From Bosea sp. RAC05 (lineage in GTDB: Bacteria > Pseudomonadota > Alphaproteobacteria > Rhizobiales > Beijerinckiaceae), in the NCBI RefSeq assembly GCF_001713455.1, contig NZ_CP016464.1, forward strand, positions 619,501 through 683,500: 64,000 bases of DNA. The letters run 5' to 3'. Below, piece after piece: positions 9,843 through 18,459 of this stretch (its first letter is position 1; every line of letters starts with the position of its first letter). The position numbers were made by a program, and so were the translations under genes. Below the pieces are notes generated by a model that was given only the letters and a program-made list of their open reading frames with translations, did no database searches and had not been told where the DNA came from.

Positions 9843-10769
9843 GTGCCGCTACCGACCACGCTCGCCGGGCGCCTGCGCCTGCCCGCCATCGCCTCGCCGA
9901 TGTTTCTCGTCTCGGGCCCCGATCTCGTGGTCGAGACCTGCAAGGCCGGCATTCTCGGCACCTTCCCGGCGCTGAACCAGCGCACGAGCGAAGGCTACGA
10001 GGCCTGGCTGACGGAGATCGAGGGGCGTCTCGCCGACGTGCCGGACGCCGCGCCCTATGGCGTCAACCTCATCGTCCACCGCTCCAATCCGCGGCTGGAG
10101 GCGGATCTGGCGATCACCGCGAAGCACAAGGTGCCGCTGGTGATCACCTCGCTCGGCGCGGTCCCCGATCTGGTCAAGGCCGTGCATGGCTATGGCGGCC
10201 TCGTCTTCCACGACGTCATCAGCCTGCGCCATGCCCAGAAGGCGGCCGAGGCCGGCGTCGACGGCATCATCGCGGTCGCGGCCGGCGCCGGTGGCCATGC
10301 CGGCACAATGAGCCCCTTCGCGCTGGTCTCCGAGATTCGGCGTTTCTTTGCCGGCACGATCGTGCTGGCGGGCGCGATCTCGAACGGCGCCCAGATCGCA
10401 GCCGCCCAGCTCATGGGGGCCGATCTCGCCTATCTCGGCACGCGTTTCATCGCGACGACCGAGAGCATGGCGGACCCCGAATACAAGGCGATGCTGCTGC
10501 GCAGCCAGGCCTCCGACATCCTCTACACGCCGGCCATCAGCGGCGTGAACGCCAACTTCATGCGCGAGAGCATCCAGGCCGCGGGGCTCGATCCAGACAA
10601 CCTCACCGGCCACGGCAAGCTCGATCTCGGCAACGAGGCCAAGGTTTGGAAGACGATCTGGTCGGCCGGCCAGGGCGTCGGCGCAATCGAGGACGTGCCG
10701 ACGACGGCCGAACTCGGCGCGCGTCTGCTGGCGGAATACCGTCAGGCGCGGGCCTCGCTCGCGGGCTGA
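9843..10769 (+). CDS. NAD(P)H-dependent flavin oxidoreductase, nitronate monooxygenase family (308 aa)
   Basis: This FMN-dependent TIM barrel belongs to the nitronate monooxygenase/2-nitropropane dioxygenase family. Family blocks seen are PAIASPMFLVSGPDLV near the start, ADGII-type VDGIIAVAAGAGGHAG (about 136-151), which binds FMN phosphate with the GGHAG loop, and LMGADLAYLGTRFIAT (about 190-205). The substrate is unknown; family members oxidise nitronates or reduce enones. The start is a GTG preceded by GGGGAG. It is divergent from the gamma-glutamyltransferase gene. A tandem pair of palindromes follows it. Confidence 0.9.
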   Translation: MPLPTTLAGRLRLPAIASPMFLVSGPDLVVETCKAGILGTFPALNQRTSEGYEAWLTEIEGRLADVPDAAPYGVNLIVHRSNPRLEADLAITAKHKVPLVITSLGAVPDLVKAVHGYGGLVFHDVISLRHAQKAAEAGVDGIIAVAAGAGGHAGTMSPFALVSEIRRFFAGTIVLAGAISNGAQIAAAQLMGADLAYLGTRFIATTESMADPEYKAMLLRSQASDILYTPAISGVNANFMRESIQAAGLDPDNLTGHGKLDLGNEAKVWKTIWSAGQGVGAIEDVPTTAELGARLLAEYRQARASLAG

Positions 10770-10788
10770 GCGCGCCGGCTGACCTTGC

Positions 10789-10867
10789 CGTCATTGCGAG
10801 CGCAGCGAAGCAATCCAGAGGACGTCGAGCGAGCCTTCTGGATTGCTTCGCTTCGCTCGCAATGACG
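10789..10867. repeat. Inverted-repeat intergenic element of the CGTCATTGCGAG type
   Basis: Left arm CGTCATTGCGAGCG...GAAGCAATCCAGA and right arm TCTGGATTGCTTCG...CGCAATGACG are near-perfect inverted copies around a short centre. Elements with these ends are widespread between genes of Bradyrhizobium-like genomes (family knowledge). It lies 20 bp past the flavin oxidoreductase stop and could act as a terminator. Confidence 0.8.
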
Positions 10868-10887
10868 ATTTGACGCGCGAGTGCCGG

Positions 10888-10913
10888 GTCATCCCGGGCT
10901 TGCCCGGGATGAC
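10888..10913. repeat. Short palindrome, solo half of the nested element
   Basis: This is a perfect dyad with arms GTCATCCCGGGC and GCCCGGGATGAC around TT. It matches the left half of copy 1 (775-870) closed directly on itself, as if an internal deletion had removed the rest. It sits between convergent genes and could form a strong terminator-like hairpin, though no T-run follows. Confidence 0.7.
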
Positions 10914-10943
10914 GGTGCTGGTTCGGAGCCAGCTGCCGCCCGA

Positions 10944-11429
10944 TCAGCCCTTCAGCTTGGCGTTGCACTGGCTCCAGTAGCCGCCGCCCTTCTCGATCCA
11001 CTTCAGCTCGCCATTGGCGTTGGCAGCCTTGTTGGCGTTGTACTGGTCGGCGCAGGTCTTGAGACGGGCCTTGCCGGCGGTGAGGTCGTTGTACTTGGTC
11101 GCCACCGCCTTCGGGAACACGGCGGGCTTGACCTTGGCCGTCGCGGCGGCGGGCTTGGGAGGCGTGGCGGCCGCGGGAGCGCTGGCGGGTGTCGCGGCCG
11201 GCTTGGCGGGCTCGCTCACGGCGGCGGCGGCCTCGGCCTCGTCGGCGTCATCGTCGGCGCATTGCGCCTTGCGGAATTCGTTCCACTTCTGGCCCTTCAG
11301 CGTGTTGGCCGTCTTCGCCGCCTGATACTTGGCGCTGCATTCCTTCATCGTCAGGGCCGCCGCGGGAGTGATCGGCAGGGCCGTCAGCGCCAGCAGGGCA
11401 GCGCCGGCAAGGATGGTAGTCCTCAACAT
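10944..11429 (-). CDS. Secreted PsiF-like/low-complexity linker protein of unknown function (161 aa)
   Basis: A signal peptide (MLRTTILAGAALLALTALP, cleaved after about AAA at residue 25) leads to a mature protein with two similar Cys-containing blocks: CSAKYQAAKTANTLKGQKWNEF near the N-terminus and CADQYNANKAANANGELKW near the C-terminus. An Ala/Pro/Lys-rich linker joins them. The duplicated C-x3-Y-x-A-x-KxAN pattern recalls small periplasmic proteins common in Rhizobiales and loosely PsiF. The function is unknown. I chose the ATG at 11429 because GGAG lies 7 nt upstream. Confidence 0.75.
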   Translation of the reverse strand: MLRTTILAGAALLALTALPITPAAALTMKECSAKYQAAKTANTLKGQKWNEFRKAQCADDDADEAEAAAAVSEPAKPAATPASAPAAATPPKPAAATAKVKPAVFPKAVATKYNDLTAGKARLKTCADQYNANKAANANGELKWIEKGGGYWSQCNAKLKG

Positions 11430-11540
11430 GGTCGTCTCCATCGCAAGGGCTCGTCTGCCCCTGCGGCATGGCACTCCCATTCCGCACGGCTGGCAAGCGG
11501 CATTTTCAAGGCGAAGCGGGTGCCTGCCCGCCTTGGGAGA

Positions 11541-12791
11541 TCAGGCCAGCGAGCGCAGGTCGAAGGCGGGGTCCGCTGCCTGCTCCGGCGTCGGCGAGAC
11601 GCCCGCCGCGATCAGGCGCCGCCCCATCATGTGATCGGCGGGGCGGTTGATGCTCTCGATCGCGACGAGCCGCTCGCCATCATAGCGAAACAGCGAAAAG
11701 CGCCCCTCGGCCGGCGAGCCGCGCAGCACGGCTTGTCCCCCCGGAACGCCGAGGCCGACCATCTGGAGCTTGACGTTATACTGGTCCGACCAGAACCAGG
11801 GAACGGCCGCATAGGGCTCCGCCCGGCCGGCGATGGCGCAGCCGGTGGCGCGCCCCTGGTCGTTGGCGTTCTGCACTGAACTCAGACGCAGGCGCCGCCC
11901 CGCATGGACATTCGGGTGGCTGGTGCAATCGCCCGCCGCGAAGATCAGCGGGTCCGACGTCCGCCCGAAGGCGTCGACCGCGATCCCGTCATCGAGCGCG
12001 AGACCTGCCGCTGCGGCCAGCTCGACATTCGGCACGGCCCCGACTGCCGCCAGCACGAGGTCGCAGGGCAGGCGCGAACCGTCGGCGCAGACGACCGCCG
12101 TGACCTTGCCACCCTCGCCCTCGATGCGCTCGACGCGCGTGTCGAGGCGGATGGCGACGCCATGGCGCTCATGCACGCCCTGCATATAGGCGGAGATCTC
12201 CGGCGCGACGGCATGGCCGATCAGCCGCGGCCCGGCCTCGACCACCGTGACCTGCTTGTCCAGCGTGACGGCCGCCGATGCGACCTCGAGCCCGATGAAG
12301 CCGCCGCCGATGATCACGATTGCCTGCGCCGCGGCAAGGCGCGTGCTGAGCGCCTGCGCATCGTCGAGCGAACGCAGGGAGACGACGCCGTCGAGAGCGG
12401 CACCCTCACAACGCAGCAGCGCCGCCCGTGCGCCGGTCGCGAGTGCGAGCTGCCCGTAGCCGAGCACCGAGCCGTCCGCGAAGTGCACCTGTCGAGCCTC
12501 GCGGTCGAGCATCACTGCATGGCGGAGCGGCAGGAAGGAGATGCCGGCCTCGGCGAAGAAGGAGGCCGCCTTCAGCGGCAGATGGGCCCCGGCCTTGCCG
12601 AGCAGGAAGCCCTTCGACAGGGGCGGCCGCTGATAGGGCAACTCGGCCTCGTCGCCCGCTAGCGCGATGCGGCCGGCAAAGCCGGCCTCGCGGGCGGCCG
12701 CGGCAATGGCGAGCCCCGCATAGGAGGCGCCGATCACCAGAAGATCGAAGGCGTCGGCGGTCGGCGGGGTCGGGGAAGGGGTGGTCGGCAT
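11541..12791 (-). CDS. FAD-dependent ferredoxin/rhodocoxin reductase-like oxidoreductase (416 aa)
   Basis: This two-dinucleotide-fold flavoprotein passes electrons from NAD(P)H to a ferredoxin-like partner. The FAD site GASYAGLAIAAAARE is at about residues 17-31 and the NAD site IIGGGFIGLEVASAA at about 149-163. IFAAGDCTSHPN near residue 290 is the second FAD contact. A Reductase_C-type tail carries VPWFWSDQYNVKLQMVGLG. No ferredoxin or P450 gene is adjacent, so the partner is unknown. Its role may be generic electron supply. Confidence 0.9.
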   Translation of the reverse strand: MPTTPSPTPPTADAFDLLVIGASYAGLAIAAAAREAGFAGRIALAGDEAELPYQRPPLSKGFLLGKAGAHLPLKAASFFAEAGISFLPLRHAVMLDREARQVHFADGSVLGYGQLALATGARAALLRCEGAALDGVVSLRSLDDAQALSTRLAAAQAIVIIGGGFIGLEVASAAVTLDKQVTVVEAGPRLIGHAVAPEISAYMQGVHERHGVAIRLDTRVERIEGEGGKVTAVVCADGSRLPCDLVLAAVGAVPNVELAAAAGLALDDGIAVDAFGRTSDPLIFAAGDCTSHPNVHAGRRLRLSSVQNANDQGRATGCAIAGRAEPYAAVPWFWSDQYNVKLQMVGLGVPGGQAVLRGSPAEGRFSLFRYDGERLVAIESINRPADHMMGRRLIAAGVSPTPEQAADPAFDLRSLA

Positions 12792-12937
12792 CGGGCGGAC
12801 GTCCAGGCTCTCTGCTCCCGGACGGATCTCCGGGGCGCACCACGCCCGAAGGCGCGCCCCGTATCTAGGCGAGACCGCCGCCGCCGCCTATCCGAAAAGC
12901 AAAGGCGGCGGCTGCGGCCAATGCAGCGGAAGGGGCT

Positions 12938-13654
12938 TCAGAACGAGGTCGTCAGCCGCGTCAGCCACTCCGGCGAGGCCGCGACGAGGGCGGCTTCGAG
13001 GCTCTTGTCCCAGCCGGTGAGGATCAAGATGCCGACGGCGACCAGGAAGCCGCCCAGCGCCGTCTTGAAGCCCTGCCCCGCCGACATCATGCGGTTGCGC
13101 AGGCTCGTCAGCCGGGCCCGGGACAGCATGCCGAGCGCGATCAGCGGCAGGCCGGCCCCGACACCGAAGGCGAGCATGGTCAGCGCGACCGCGCCGAGAT
13201 TCTCGCCCTGCGCGGCGAGAACCGACGCCGCCCCCAGCGTCGGCCCGACGCAGGGGCTCCAGACCGCGCCGAGCAGGAGCCCGACGCCGAACTGGCCGCG
13301 CAGGCCGTTCGGCGAGAAGCCGCCGAAGCGCTGCTCGGTCCAGTTGCTGAGCGGGCCGCCCGCCGCCGCAACCCGTGCATGCAGCACGGGCAGCATCAGC
13401 ACGAGGCCGAGCAGCACGAGCATGATCGCCGCGGCCATCCGGAAGACGCCGGTGTCGAGCCCGATCGCGAAGCCGATCGTCGCCACGAAGAGACCGATCG
13501 CGGTGAAGGACAGCGCCAGCCCCGCCGCCAGCGCGACCGGCCCATGCTTGTGCTCCGAGACCGCCGTGCCGAGCACGATCGGCAGCAGCGGCAGGACGCA
13601 GGGCGACAGGATCGACAGGATCCCTGCAACGAGGGCGAAGCCGGCACTGGCCAT
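12938..13654 (-). CDS. CcdA-type cytochrome c biogenesis/thiol transport membrane protein (238 aa)
   Basis: Six hydrophobic segments are visible. The two functional cysteines lie in LSILSPCVLPLLP (segment 1) and VWSPCVGPTLG (segment 4), the paired Cys that relay electrons from cytosolic thioredoxin across the inner membrane in CcdA/ScsB/DsbD-like proteins. It follows the thioredoxin-like gene by 12 bp, so the two likely form a dedicated periplasmic reducing relay. A GC-rich inverted repeat (about 12875-12918, CCGCCGCC/GGCGGCGG arms) lies just downstream and might end the transcript, though it has no T-run. Confidence 0.92.
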   Translation of the reverse strand: MASAGFALVAGILSILSPCVLPLLPIVLGTAVSEHKHGPVALAAGLALSFTAIGLFVATIGFAIGLDTGVFRMAAAIMLVLLGLVLMLPVLHARVAAAGGPLSNWTEQRFGGFSPNGLRGQFGVGLLLGAVWSPCVGPTLGAASVLAAQGENLGAVALTMLAFGVGAGLPLIALGMLSRARLTSLRNRMMSAGQGFKTALGGFLVAVGILILTGWDKSLEAALVAASPEWLTRLTTSF

Positions 13655-13666
13655 GATGCGTCAGCC

Positions 13667-14062
13667 TCAGATCGCGCGGGCGAGGAGGGCTTCGATCGAC
13701 GCCTTGTTGGTGTCGCCGACCGAGCGCCCCATTTCCGCACCGCCCTTGAAGACGATCAGCGTGCTCTGCTGCTGGGCCTTGAAGCCGCGCAGCGCGTCCT
13801 TCTGGCTGTCGAAGTCGACATTGAAGACGACGAGGTTCTTGAAGCGCGGCTGCTTGGCGAGTTCGGACAGGATCGGCGCCTGGGCCTTGCAGGTCGGGCA
13901 CCAGGGCGCGGAGACGTCGATCAGCACCGACTTGCCGGCCTTCATCGCGGCGTCGAAGGCGGCCTGCGAGAAGGCCGATTTGTCGAGGGCGAAGGCCGGG
14001 AAACCCGACAGCATGACGACGGAGGCGGCGAGGGCTGTGAGTGCGTGACGACGGTTGAGCAT
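13667..14062 (-). CDS. Periplasmic thioredoxin-family protein (131 aa)
   Basis: The signal-like N-terminus (MLNRRHALTALAASVVMLSG, ending AFA) carries a twin Arg, so Tat export is possible. The thioredoxin fold has the redox motif in APWCPTCKAQAP (CPTC at about residues 54-57). The family cis-Pro region is missing its clear TPT form: the segment reads STLIVFKGGAEMGRSVG. With CcdA downstream it should accept electrons and reduce periplasmic disulfides. The target is unknown; scs/ccm partners are absent nearby. Confidence 0.88.
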   Translation of the reverse strand: MLNRRHALTALAASVVMLSGFPAFALDKSAFSQAAFDAAMKAGKSVLIDVSAPWCPTCKAQAPILSELAKQPRFKNLVVFNVDFDSQKDALRGFKAQQQSTLIVFKGGAEMGRSVGDTNKASIEALLARAI

Positions 14063-14110
14063 GGGAACCTCTGCGGATGACAGGACGGCGGGACACTGAG
14101 GAGCCGACTT

Positions 14111-14380
14111 TCACCTCTTCGGCCCGCCGGGTGTGTCCGTTACGTCTTCACATCGAGTTGATGACGCGTCGCGGATGAGGCCCGGCCCGAGGACAGTCCG
14201 AGACCATGAGCCGCTCAGGCCTCCGCCTGAGCCCTGCCCCGCGCTGCGAAGTGCCCGTCTCCGGTCCTGGCCCCTAACCTGGCTGCGCTCTGGCCTGAGG
14301 CCGGTGGCACAGGGCAGGACCAGTGTCGTGGCGGCCGCTGCCACCAGGGCGGCGACATCACCCCTGGTCTGAGTCATCAT
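14111..14380 (-). CDS. Possible small secreted protein (89 aa), unrecognised
   Basis: The ATG is preceded by GGGGAGCG at good spacing. The first 25 residues (MMTQTRGDVAALVAAAATTL, then VLPCATG) look like a signal peptide with a possible lipobox-like LPCA. The remainder is Arg/Ser-rich and not recognisable. It lies 48 bp upstream of the thioredoxin gene on the same strand and could be its leader gene. Base composition alone would allow this frame by chance, so confidence is low. Confidence 0.35.
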   Translation of the reverse strand: MMTQTRGDVAALVAAAATTLVLPCATGLRPERSQVRGQDRRRALRSAGQGSGGGLSGSWSRTVLGPGLIRDASSTRCEDVTDTPGGPKR

Positions 14381-14570
14381 GTCGGCGCTCCCCGTCGAAA
14401 CCTCGGCGGTCGCCGCTGGGGGAGCGGAGCGGTCGCGGCCATGGGAGGCTGCGTGGAGATGGGAGCGTAACGAAACGCAGCCTTGCCCCGAAACGTGGTC
14501 ACGGGCGGCGCCGGATCGTCAACGTCGCCCTACTCCATCCCGTCAATCCCCTGCATTCGATGATCGGGCC
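14381..14570. other. Intergenic stretch between divergent groups
   Basis: Together with the doubtful gene at 14111-14380, this makes about 500 bp (14063-14570) without a confident gene between the thioredoxin/CcdA pair and the CDP-alcohol phosphatidyltransferase. I see no RNA gene or repeat in it. It should hold the divergent promoters. Confidence 0.5.
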
Positions 14571-14732
14571 ATGATGATGCAGCGATTCGATCTGATCCTC
14601 GCGGCCACCAACGCCGCTTTCACCGGCATGAGCGCGGCGACACATGCCGCCGCCGGGGCCTGGCCGCAGGCCCAAGTCCCGCACCGGCTGCTGGCGCTGG
14701 TCGCGCACGTCCATCGCTGGCGGCAGGGCTAG
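14571..14732 (+). CDS. Possible small protein upstream of the phosphatidyltransferase (53 aa)
   Basis: A short frame starting MMMQRFDLILAATNAAFTGM ends 2 bp before the start of the phosphatidyltransferase gene, a spacing typical of coupled genes. It has one weakly hydrophobic stretch and a His/Arg-rich tail. No ribosome site stands out and no family is recognised. It may be a leader peptide or chance. Confidence 0.3.
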   Translation: MMMQRFDLILAATNAAFTGMSAATHAAAGAWPQAQVPHRLLALVAHVHRWRQG

Positions 14733-14734
14733 CC

Positions 14735-15400
14735 ATGCTCGACCGCTTTCTGTTGCCCGTCGTCAAAAGCGTTCTGCAGCCGGTCGCCGCGGCCCTGGCG
14801 CGGCGCGGTGTCGGTGCGGACGGCCTGACGGTGACGGGCTTCGCCATCGGCCTGTGTGCCGTGCCGGCGCTGGCCCTGCAGTTCTACGGGGTCGCACTGA
14901 TCGCGATCCTGGTCAGCCGGCTGTTCGATGCGTTGGACGGGGCGGTGGCGCGGCTCAACGGCCCGACCGAGCGCGGCGCCTTTCTCGACATCACGCTCGA
15001 CTTTGCCTTCTATGGCTGCATTCCTCTGGGCTTCGCGCTGGCCGATCCGGCCCGGAATGCGCTGCCGGCGGCGGTGCTGCTTGCAGCCTTCATGGGTACG
15101 GGATCGAGCTTCCTCGCCTTCGCCGTCATCGCGGCCAAGCGCGGCCTGACCAGCGAGGTCTATCCGCAAAAGGGCATCTACTATCTCACCGGCCTGACCG
15201 AAGGCGCCGAGACGATCGCAGCCCTGGCCCTGATGTGCGTCGCCCCCGAGTCGTTTCCCCTCATCGCCTACGTCTTTGCCGCCGCCTGCCTCGTCACCAC
15301 GCTGACGCGGCTGCGCCAGGGCTGGGTGGTCTTCGCGGCGCCGCCGGCCGCGACCGGCGACAGGCCCTTGCAGCCGCTGGCGCCGCGGGAGGATGCTTGA
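14735..15400 (+). CDS. CDP-alcohol phosphatidyltransferase family membrane protein (221 aa)
   Basis: This integral membrane enzyme swaps CMP from a CDP-linked lipid for an alcohol head group. The signature is complete: DALDGAVAR, then G and two Asp in GAFLDITLD (about residues 65-90), matching D-x2-DG-x2-AR-x7-G-x3-D-x3-D. About five membrane segments are visible. The acceptor alcohol cannot be named from sequence. The tail after residue 205 is Pro/Ala-rich. It is alone apart from the doubtful small frame upstream and a convergent TRAP gene. Confidence 0.9.
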   Translation: MLDRFLLPVVKSVLQPVAAALARRGVGADGLTVTGFAIGLCAVPALALQFYGVALIAILVSRLFDALDGAVARLNGPTERGAFLDITLDFAFYGCIPLGFALADPARNALPAAVLLAAFMGTGSSFLAFAVIAAKRGLTSEVYPQKGIYYLTGLTEGAETIAALALMCVAPESFPLIAYVFAAACLVTTLTRLRQGWVVFAAPPAATGDRPLQPLAPREDA

Positions 15401-15443
15401 AGGGTCTCTGCCGGCGCGCTCGCCCGCACGCCGGCAGAACCGG

Positions 15444-16763
15444 TCAGTTCAGGAACTCCGGCGAGATCAGGCTCGGCAGGAACAGCGAGACGGTCGGCCA
15501 CATGATGATCAGGGCGAGCACGATGAACATCGGCATCAGCATGATCATCGTGTCCTTGATGGCCGAGCGCATGCTGATGCCCGCGACCGAGCAGGCGATC
15601 ATCAGGCACAGCCCATAGGGCGGCGTCACCAGCCCGAAGGCGAGGCTGACGATGCCGATCATGGCGAAATGCACCGGGTCCATCATCACCGTCTTGGCCA
15701 GCGGCGCGAGGATCGGCCCGACGATGATGATGGCGGGAATCGCATCGAGGAAACAGCCGACGAGCAGGAAGACGCCGGCGATGAAGAAGCCGGTCTCGTA
15801 GAAGCCCATGCCCCAGGCCGAGACGCCGGTCAGGATCGCCTGCGGCATCTTGTAATAGGCCATCAGCCAGCCGAAGGCCGACGCCGTGCCGACGCAGAAC
15901 AGCGTCACGCCGGCGAGCTTGCCGGTGTCGAGCAGGGCCGCATAGAGCCCCTTCAGGTTCATCTCCCGATAGACGAGGAGCGACAGGAAGGCGGCATAGA
16001 CCACGGCGATCGCCGCCGATTCGGTGGCGGTGAACCAGCCGAAGACCTTGCCGCCGATGATGATGCCGGGCGTCATCAGCGCCAGCGCGGCCCGCTCGAC
16101 GGCCGAGAACACCTGCCTGACGGAGGAGCGCGGATAGGTCGGGTAGCCGCGCCGGACCGCATAGGCGTGGACCGTCGCCATCTGCGCCACGCCGATCAGC
16201 AGGCCGGGGATGACGCCGGCGAGGAAAAGCGCGCCGATCGAGGTCGTCAGGATCCCGCCCCAGACGATCATCAGGATCGAGGGCGGGATGATGACGGCGA
16301 GCACGGCCGAGACCGCGGTGATCGCGACCGAAAAGCTGTCGTCGTAGCCTTCCTTGCGCTGGGCCTCGATGAAGATCTTCGACTGGCTCGCGGCATCGGC
16401 CGTCGAGGAGCCGGAGATGCCGGCGAAGAAGAAGGACAGCACCACGTTGATCTGGGCCAGCCCGCCGGGAAAATGCCCGACGAGCGCCCGCGACAGGTTC
16501 ATCAGCCGGTCGGTCACCCCGCCGACATTCATCAGATTGGCCGTCAGCAGGAAGAACGGCACGGCGAGCAGGATGAAGGAGTTGAACGCGTTGAACGTCT
16601 CGCTCATCAGCGTCATCGTATCGAGCCGGGGCTCGATGATCAGGATCGGCAGGCAGGCCAGGCCAAGCGCGAAAGCGACGGGAATCCGCAGGAACAGGCC
16701 GAGGAAGAAGCAGCCGAACAGGATGGAGGCAGCCTGGCCCGACGAGAGAACGCTGCCGGTCAT
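15444..16763 (-). CDS. TRAP transporter large permease, DctM family (439 aa)
   Basis: This is the 12-segment transport channel of a tripartite ATP-independent periplasmic transporter. Family blocks include FNSFILLAVPFFLLTANLMN, the GISGSSTADAASQSKI loop (about 133-148) and LLVGCFLDAIPAIIIVGPIL. The start overlaps the stop of the small permease gene as ATGA. The length is normal. With the next two genes it forms a DctP-Q-M operon read right to left. The substrate is probably an organic acid, which is a family-level inference. Confidence 0.95.
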   Translation of the reverse strand: MTGSVLSSGQAASILFGCFFLGLFLRIPVAFALGLACLPILIIEPRLDTMTLMSETFNAFNSFILLAVPFFLLTANLMNVGGVTDRLMNLSRALVGHFPGGLAQINVVLSFFFAGISGSSTADAASQSKIFIEAQRKEGYDDSFSVAITAVSAVLAVIIPPSILMIVWGGILTTSIGALFLAGVIPGLLIGVAQMATVHAYAVRRGYPTYPRSSVRQVFSAVERAALALMTPGIIIGGKVFGWFTATESAAIAVVYAAFLSLLVYREMNLKGLYAALLDTGKLAGVTLFCVGTASAFGWLMAYYKMPQAILTGVSAWGMGFYETGFFIAGVFLLVGCFLDAIPAIIIVGPILAPLAKTVMMDPVHFAMIGIVSLAFGLVTPPYGLCLMIACSVAGISMRSAIKDTMIMLMPMFIVLALIIMWPTVSLFLPSLISPEFLN

Positions 16764-17278
16764 GGGCTCAGGGTCTTTCCGAAGAGGACGCGAAGATCGT
16801 CGGTGAACTGTTCGCCGAGAAAGACGATCCAGCTCAGCCCGGCGATCGGCCAGGCGATGTGGATCAGCCAGAGCGGCAGTTCGGCCAGCTCGGAGGTCCG
16901 GTTCCAGGCGAAGCGCGTGAACTCGATGCCGCCGGTGACGAAGACGATGGCGATCGCGAGCACGCCGAGCTTGGCGACGATCCGCATGAAGGCATCGCCC
17001 CTGGCACCGAGCCGGGGCAGCAGGTCGACGTCGAAATGGGCGCTGTCACGCACACCCAGCATCGCGCCGATCATCACCGTCCAGATGAACAGGAAGCGGG
17101 CCAGTTCCTCGGTCCAGATATAGGACGGGATCAGGCTCGTGTAGCGCGAGATGATCTGCAGCATCACGGGCACCACCAGGATGCCGACGGAGACGACGAC
17201 GACGGTCGACAGCAGTCGCGAATAGGCAGCCGTCATACGCCGCCACAGGCTGGGCCTGCCAGACAGAGAGGCATCCAT
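16760..17278 (-). CDS. TRAP transporter small permease, DctQ family (172 aa)
   Basis: This is a four-segment membrane subunit that pairs with DctM. Diagnostic blocks are YIWTEELARFLFIWTVMIGA (about residues 58-77) and the RDSAHFDVDLLP segment that follows. The last segment is IAGLSWIVFLGEQ. It is coupled to dctM by a 4-bp overlap and separated from the receptor gene by 75 bp that contain a strong hairpin, which may lower its expression relative to the receptor. Confidence 0.92.
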   Translation of the reverse strand: MDASLSGRPSLWRRMTAAYSRLLSTVVVVSVGILVVPVMLQIISRYTSLIPSYIWTEELARFLFIWTVMIGAMLGVRDSAHFDVDLLPRLGARGDAFMRIVAKLGVLAIAIVFVTGGIEFTRFAWNRTSELAELPLWLIHIAWPIAGLSWIVFLGEQFTDDLRVLFGKTLSP

Positions 17279-17305
17279 GAAAGGGTTCCGCGTACGAAGG
17301 CAAAG

Positions 17306-17329
17306 CCCTGGGCGCAGGAGCGCCCAGGG
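17306..17329 (-). terminator. Intra-operon hairpin between TRAP receptor and permease genes
   Basis: Perfect 9-bp arms CCCTGGGCG and CGCCCAGGG enclose a 6-nt loop. Read on the minus strand it follows the dctP stop by about 25 nt and precedes dctQ. No T-run follows, so it more likely stabilises the receptor message or partly attenuates readthrough, giving excess of the soluble receptor. Such hairpins are common after binding-protein genes. Confidence 0.6.
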
Positions 17330-17353
17330 TCGGCGGGATCGGGGCTGAGGGGT

Positions 17354-18346
17354 TCAGGCGCCGGCGATGGCGGTCTGGATGCCGCTGGCGTCGATTTCCT
17401 TCGCATAGGCCTGCATGATCGGCTCGGCGAGCTTCTGCATGGTCGGCCGGTCCTCGAACGGGATCCGCTTCAGGCGGCCCGCCGCCTCGAGCCTGGCGAG
17501 GATCTCGGAATCGCCGCTCGATTCGATCTTGCGCTCGTAATCGGCCGCTTCCTTGCCGGCCTGGATCACCGCGTCCTGAAGCTCCTTGGGCAGGGTCGCC
17601 ATGGTCTTCATCGAGAAGCAGATCGGCCGGACCGAGACGGCGTGCTGCGTCATCAGGATGTTGGGCGCGACCTCGAAGAACTTCATCTGCTCGATGCCGG
17701 CCGCCTCGTTCTCGGCCGCCGAGATGACGTTGTTCTGGATGGCGTTGTAGATCTCGTTATAGGCGATCACCGTCGGCGACATGCCGATGGCCGCGAAGCT
17801 GCGCGACCAGATCGGCGCGCCCTGGACGCGGACCTTCAGGCCCTTGATCTCGGCGACGTTCTTCAGGGGCTTGTTGGCGAAGAGGTTGCGCACGCCGCCG
17901 CCGCCATAGCCGATCAGCCGGACGCCGGCCTTCTTCTCGATCTCGTCGGCGATCGGGTTGAGCAGACCCTTGTTCACCACCGCTTCCATATGGGGGAAGT
18001 CACGGAAGACGAAGGGCGCGTCGATGAAGGGCGCGGCCTTGGCGAAGGTCGACATATGGGCGGGCGAGACGATCGCGTAATCGACGTTCTTCCCCTGCGC
18101 CATATACTCGAAATACTGCTTCTCGAGCCCGAGCGAGGAATCCTTGTGCAGGGTGAAGTTCACCGGCTTGTTGTAGAGCGCCTTCACGCGCTCCTCGAAC
18201 TTGAGGAGCCCCTGCGTGAACGGATGCGCGTCGCCGAACTGCACGGCGCCGACCAGCGTCGGCACGGCCTGGGCCCGGACGATGGCGGGGGCGGCGATGG
18301 TGGCGGCGACCGCGCCGATGCCCTTGAGCAAGACTCTGCGTTCCAT
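17354..18346 (-). CDS. TRAP transporter substrate-binding protein, DctP family (330 aa)
   Basis: This periplasmic receptor feeds the DctQM permease. The signal peptide MERRVLLKGIGAVAATIAAP ends near IVRAQA and has a twin-Arg start, so Tat export is likely. DctP family blocks include GYGGGGVRNLFANKPLKN and LKVRVQGAPIWSRSFAAIGM, whose Arg normally clamps a ligand carboxylate (about residues 178-184). I chose the ATG at 18346 because GGAGAGG lies 8 nt upstream. The ligand is probably a carboxylate but unspecified. Confidence 0.94.
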   Translation of the reverse strand: MERRVLLKGIGAVAATIAAPAIVRAQAVPTLVGAVQFGDAHPFTQGLLKFEERVKALYNKPVNFTLHKDSSLGLEKQYFEYMAQGKNVDYAIVSPAHMSTFAKAAPFIDAPFVFRDFPHMEAVVNKGLLNPIADEIEKKAGVRLIGYGGGGVRNLFANKPLKNVAEIKGLKVRVQGAPIWSRSFAAIGMSPTVIAYNEIYNAIQNNVISAAENEAAGIEQMKFFEVAPNILMTQHAVSVRPICFSMKTMATLPKELQDAVIQAGKEAADYERKIESSGDSEILARLEAAGRLKRIPFEDRPTMQKLAEPIMQAYAKEIDASGIQTAIAGA

Positions 18347-18459
18347 GAAATTGTCCTCTCCCTGCACGCCCCTCTGATGGGAGCTGTCGGCAGTTTGTCA
18401 GACAAGATCCGATTTGGCCATCACCTTGAACGGCCGATCGAAAATGACTGAGAAGCCGC

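Noticed and set aside
12875..12918. Terminator after ccdA
   Set aside because: The arms are simple CCG/CGG repeats with no T-run, which arise by chance in this composition; I mention it only inside the ccdA entry.
15393..17123. A 576-codon plus-strand frame opposite the TRAP permease genes
   Set aside because: It is dominated by Arg, Asp and His, with no domain pattern; the minus-strand TRAP genes explain the region.
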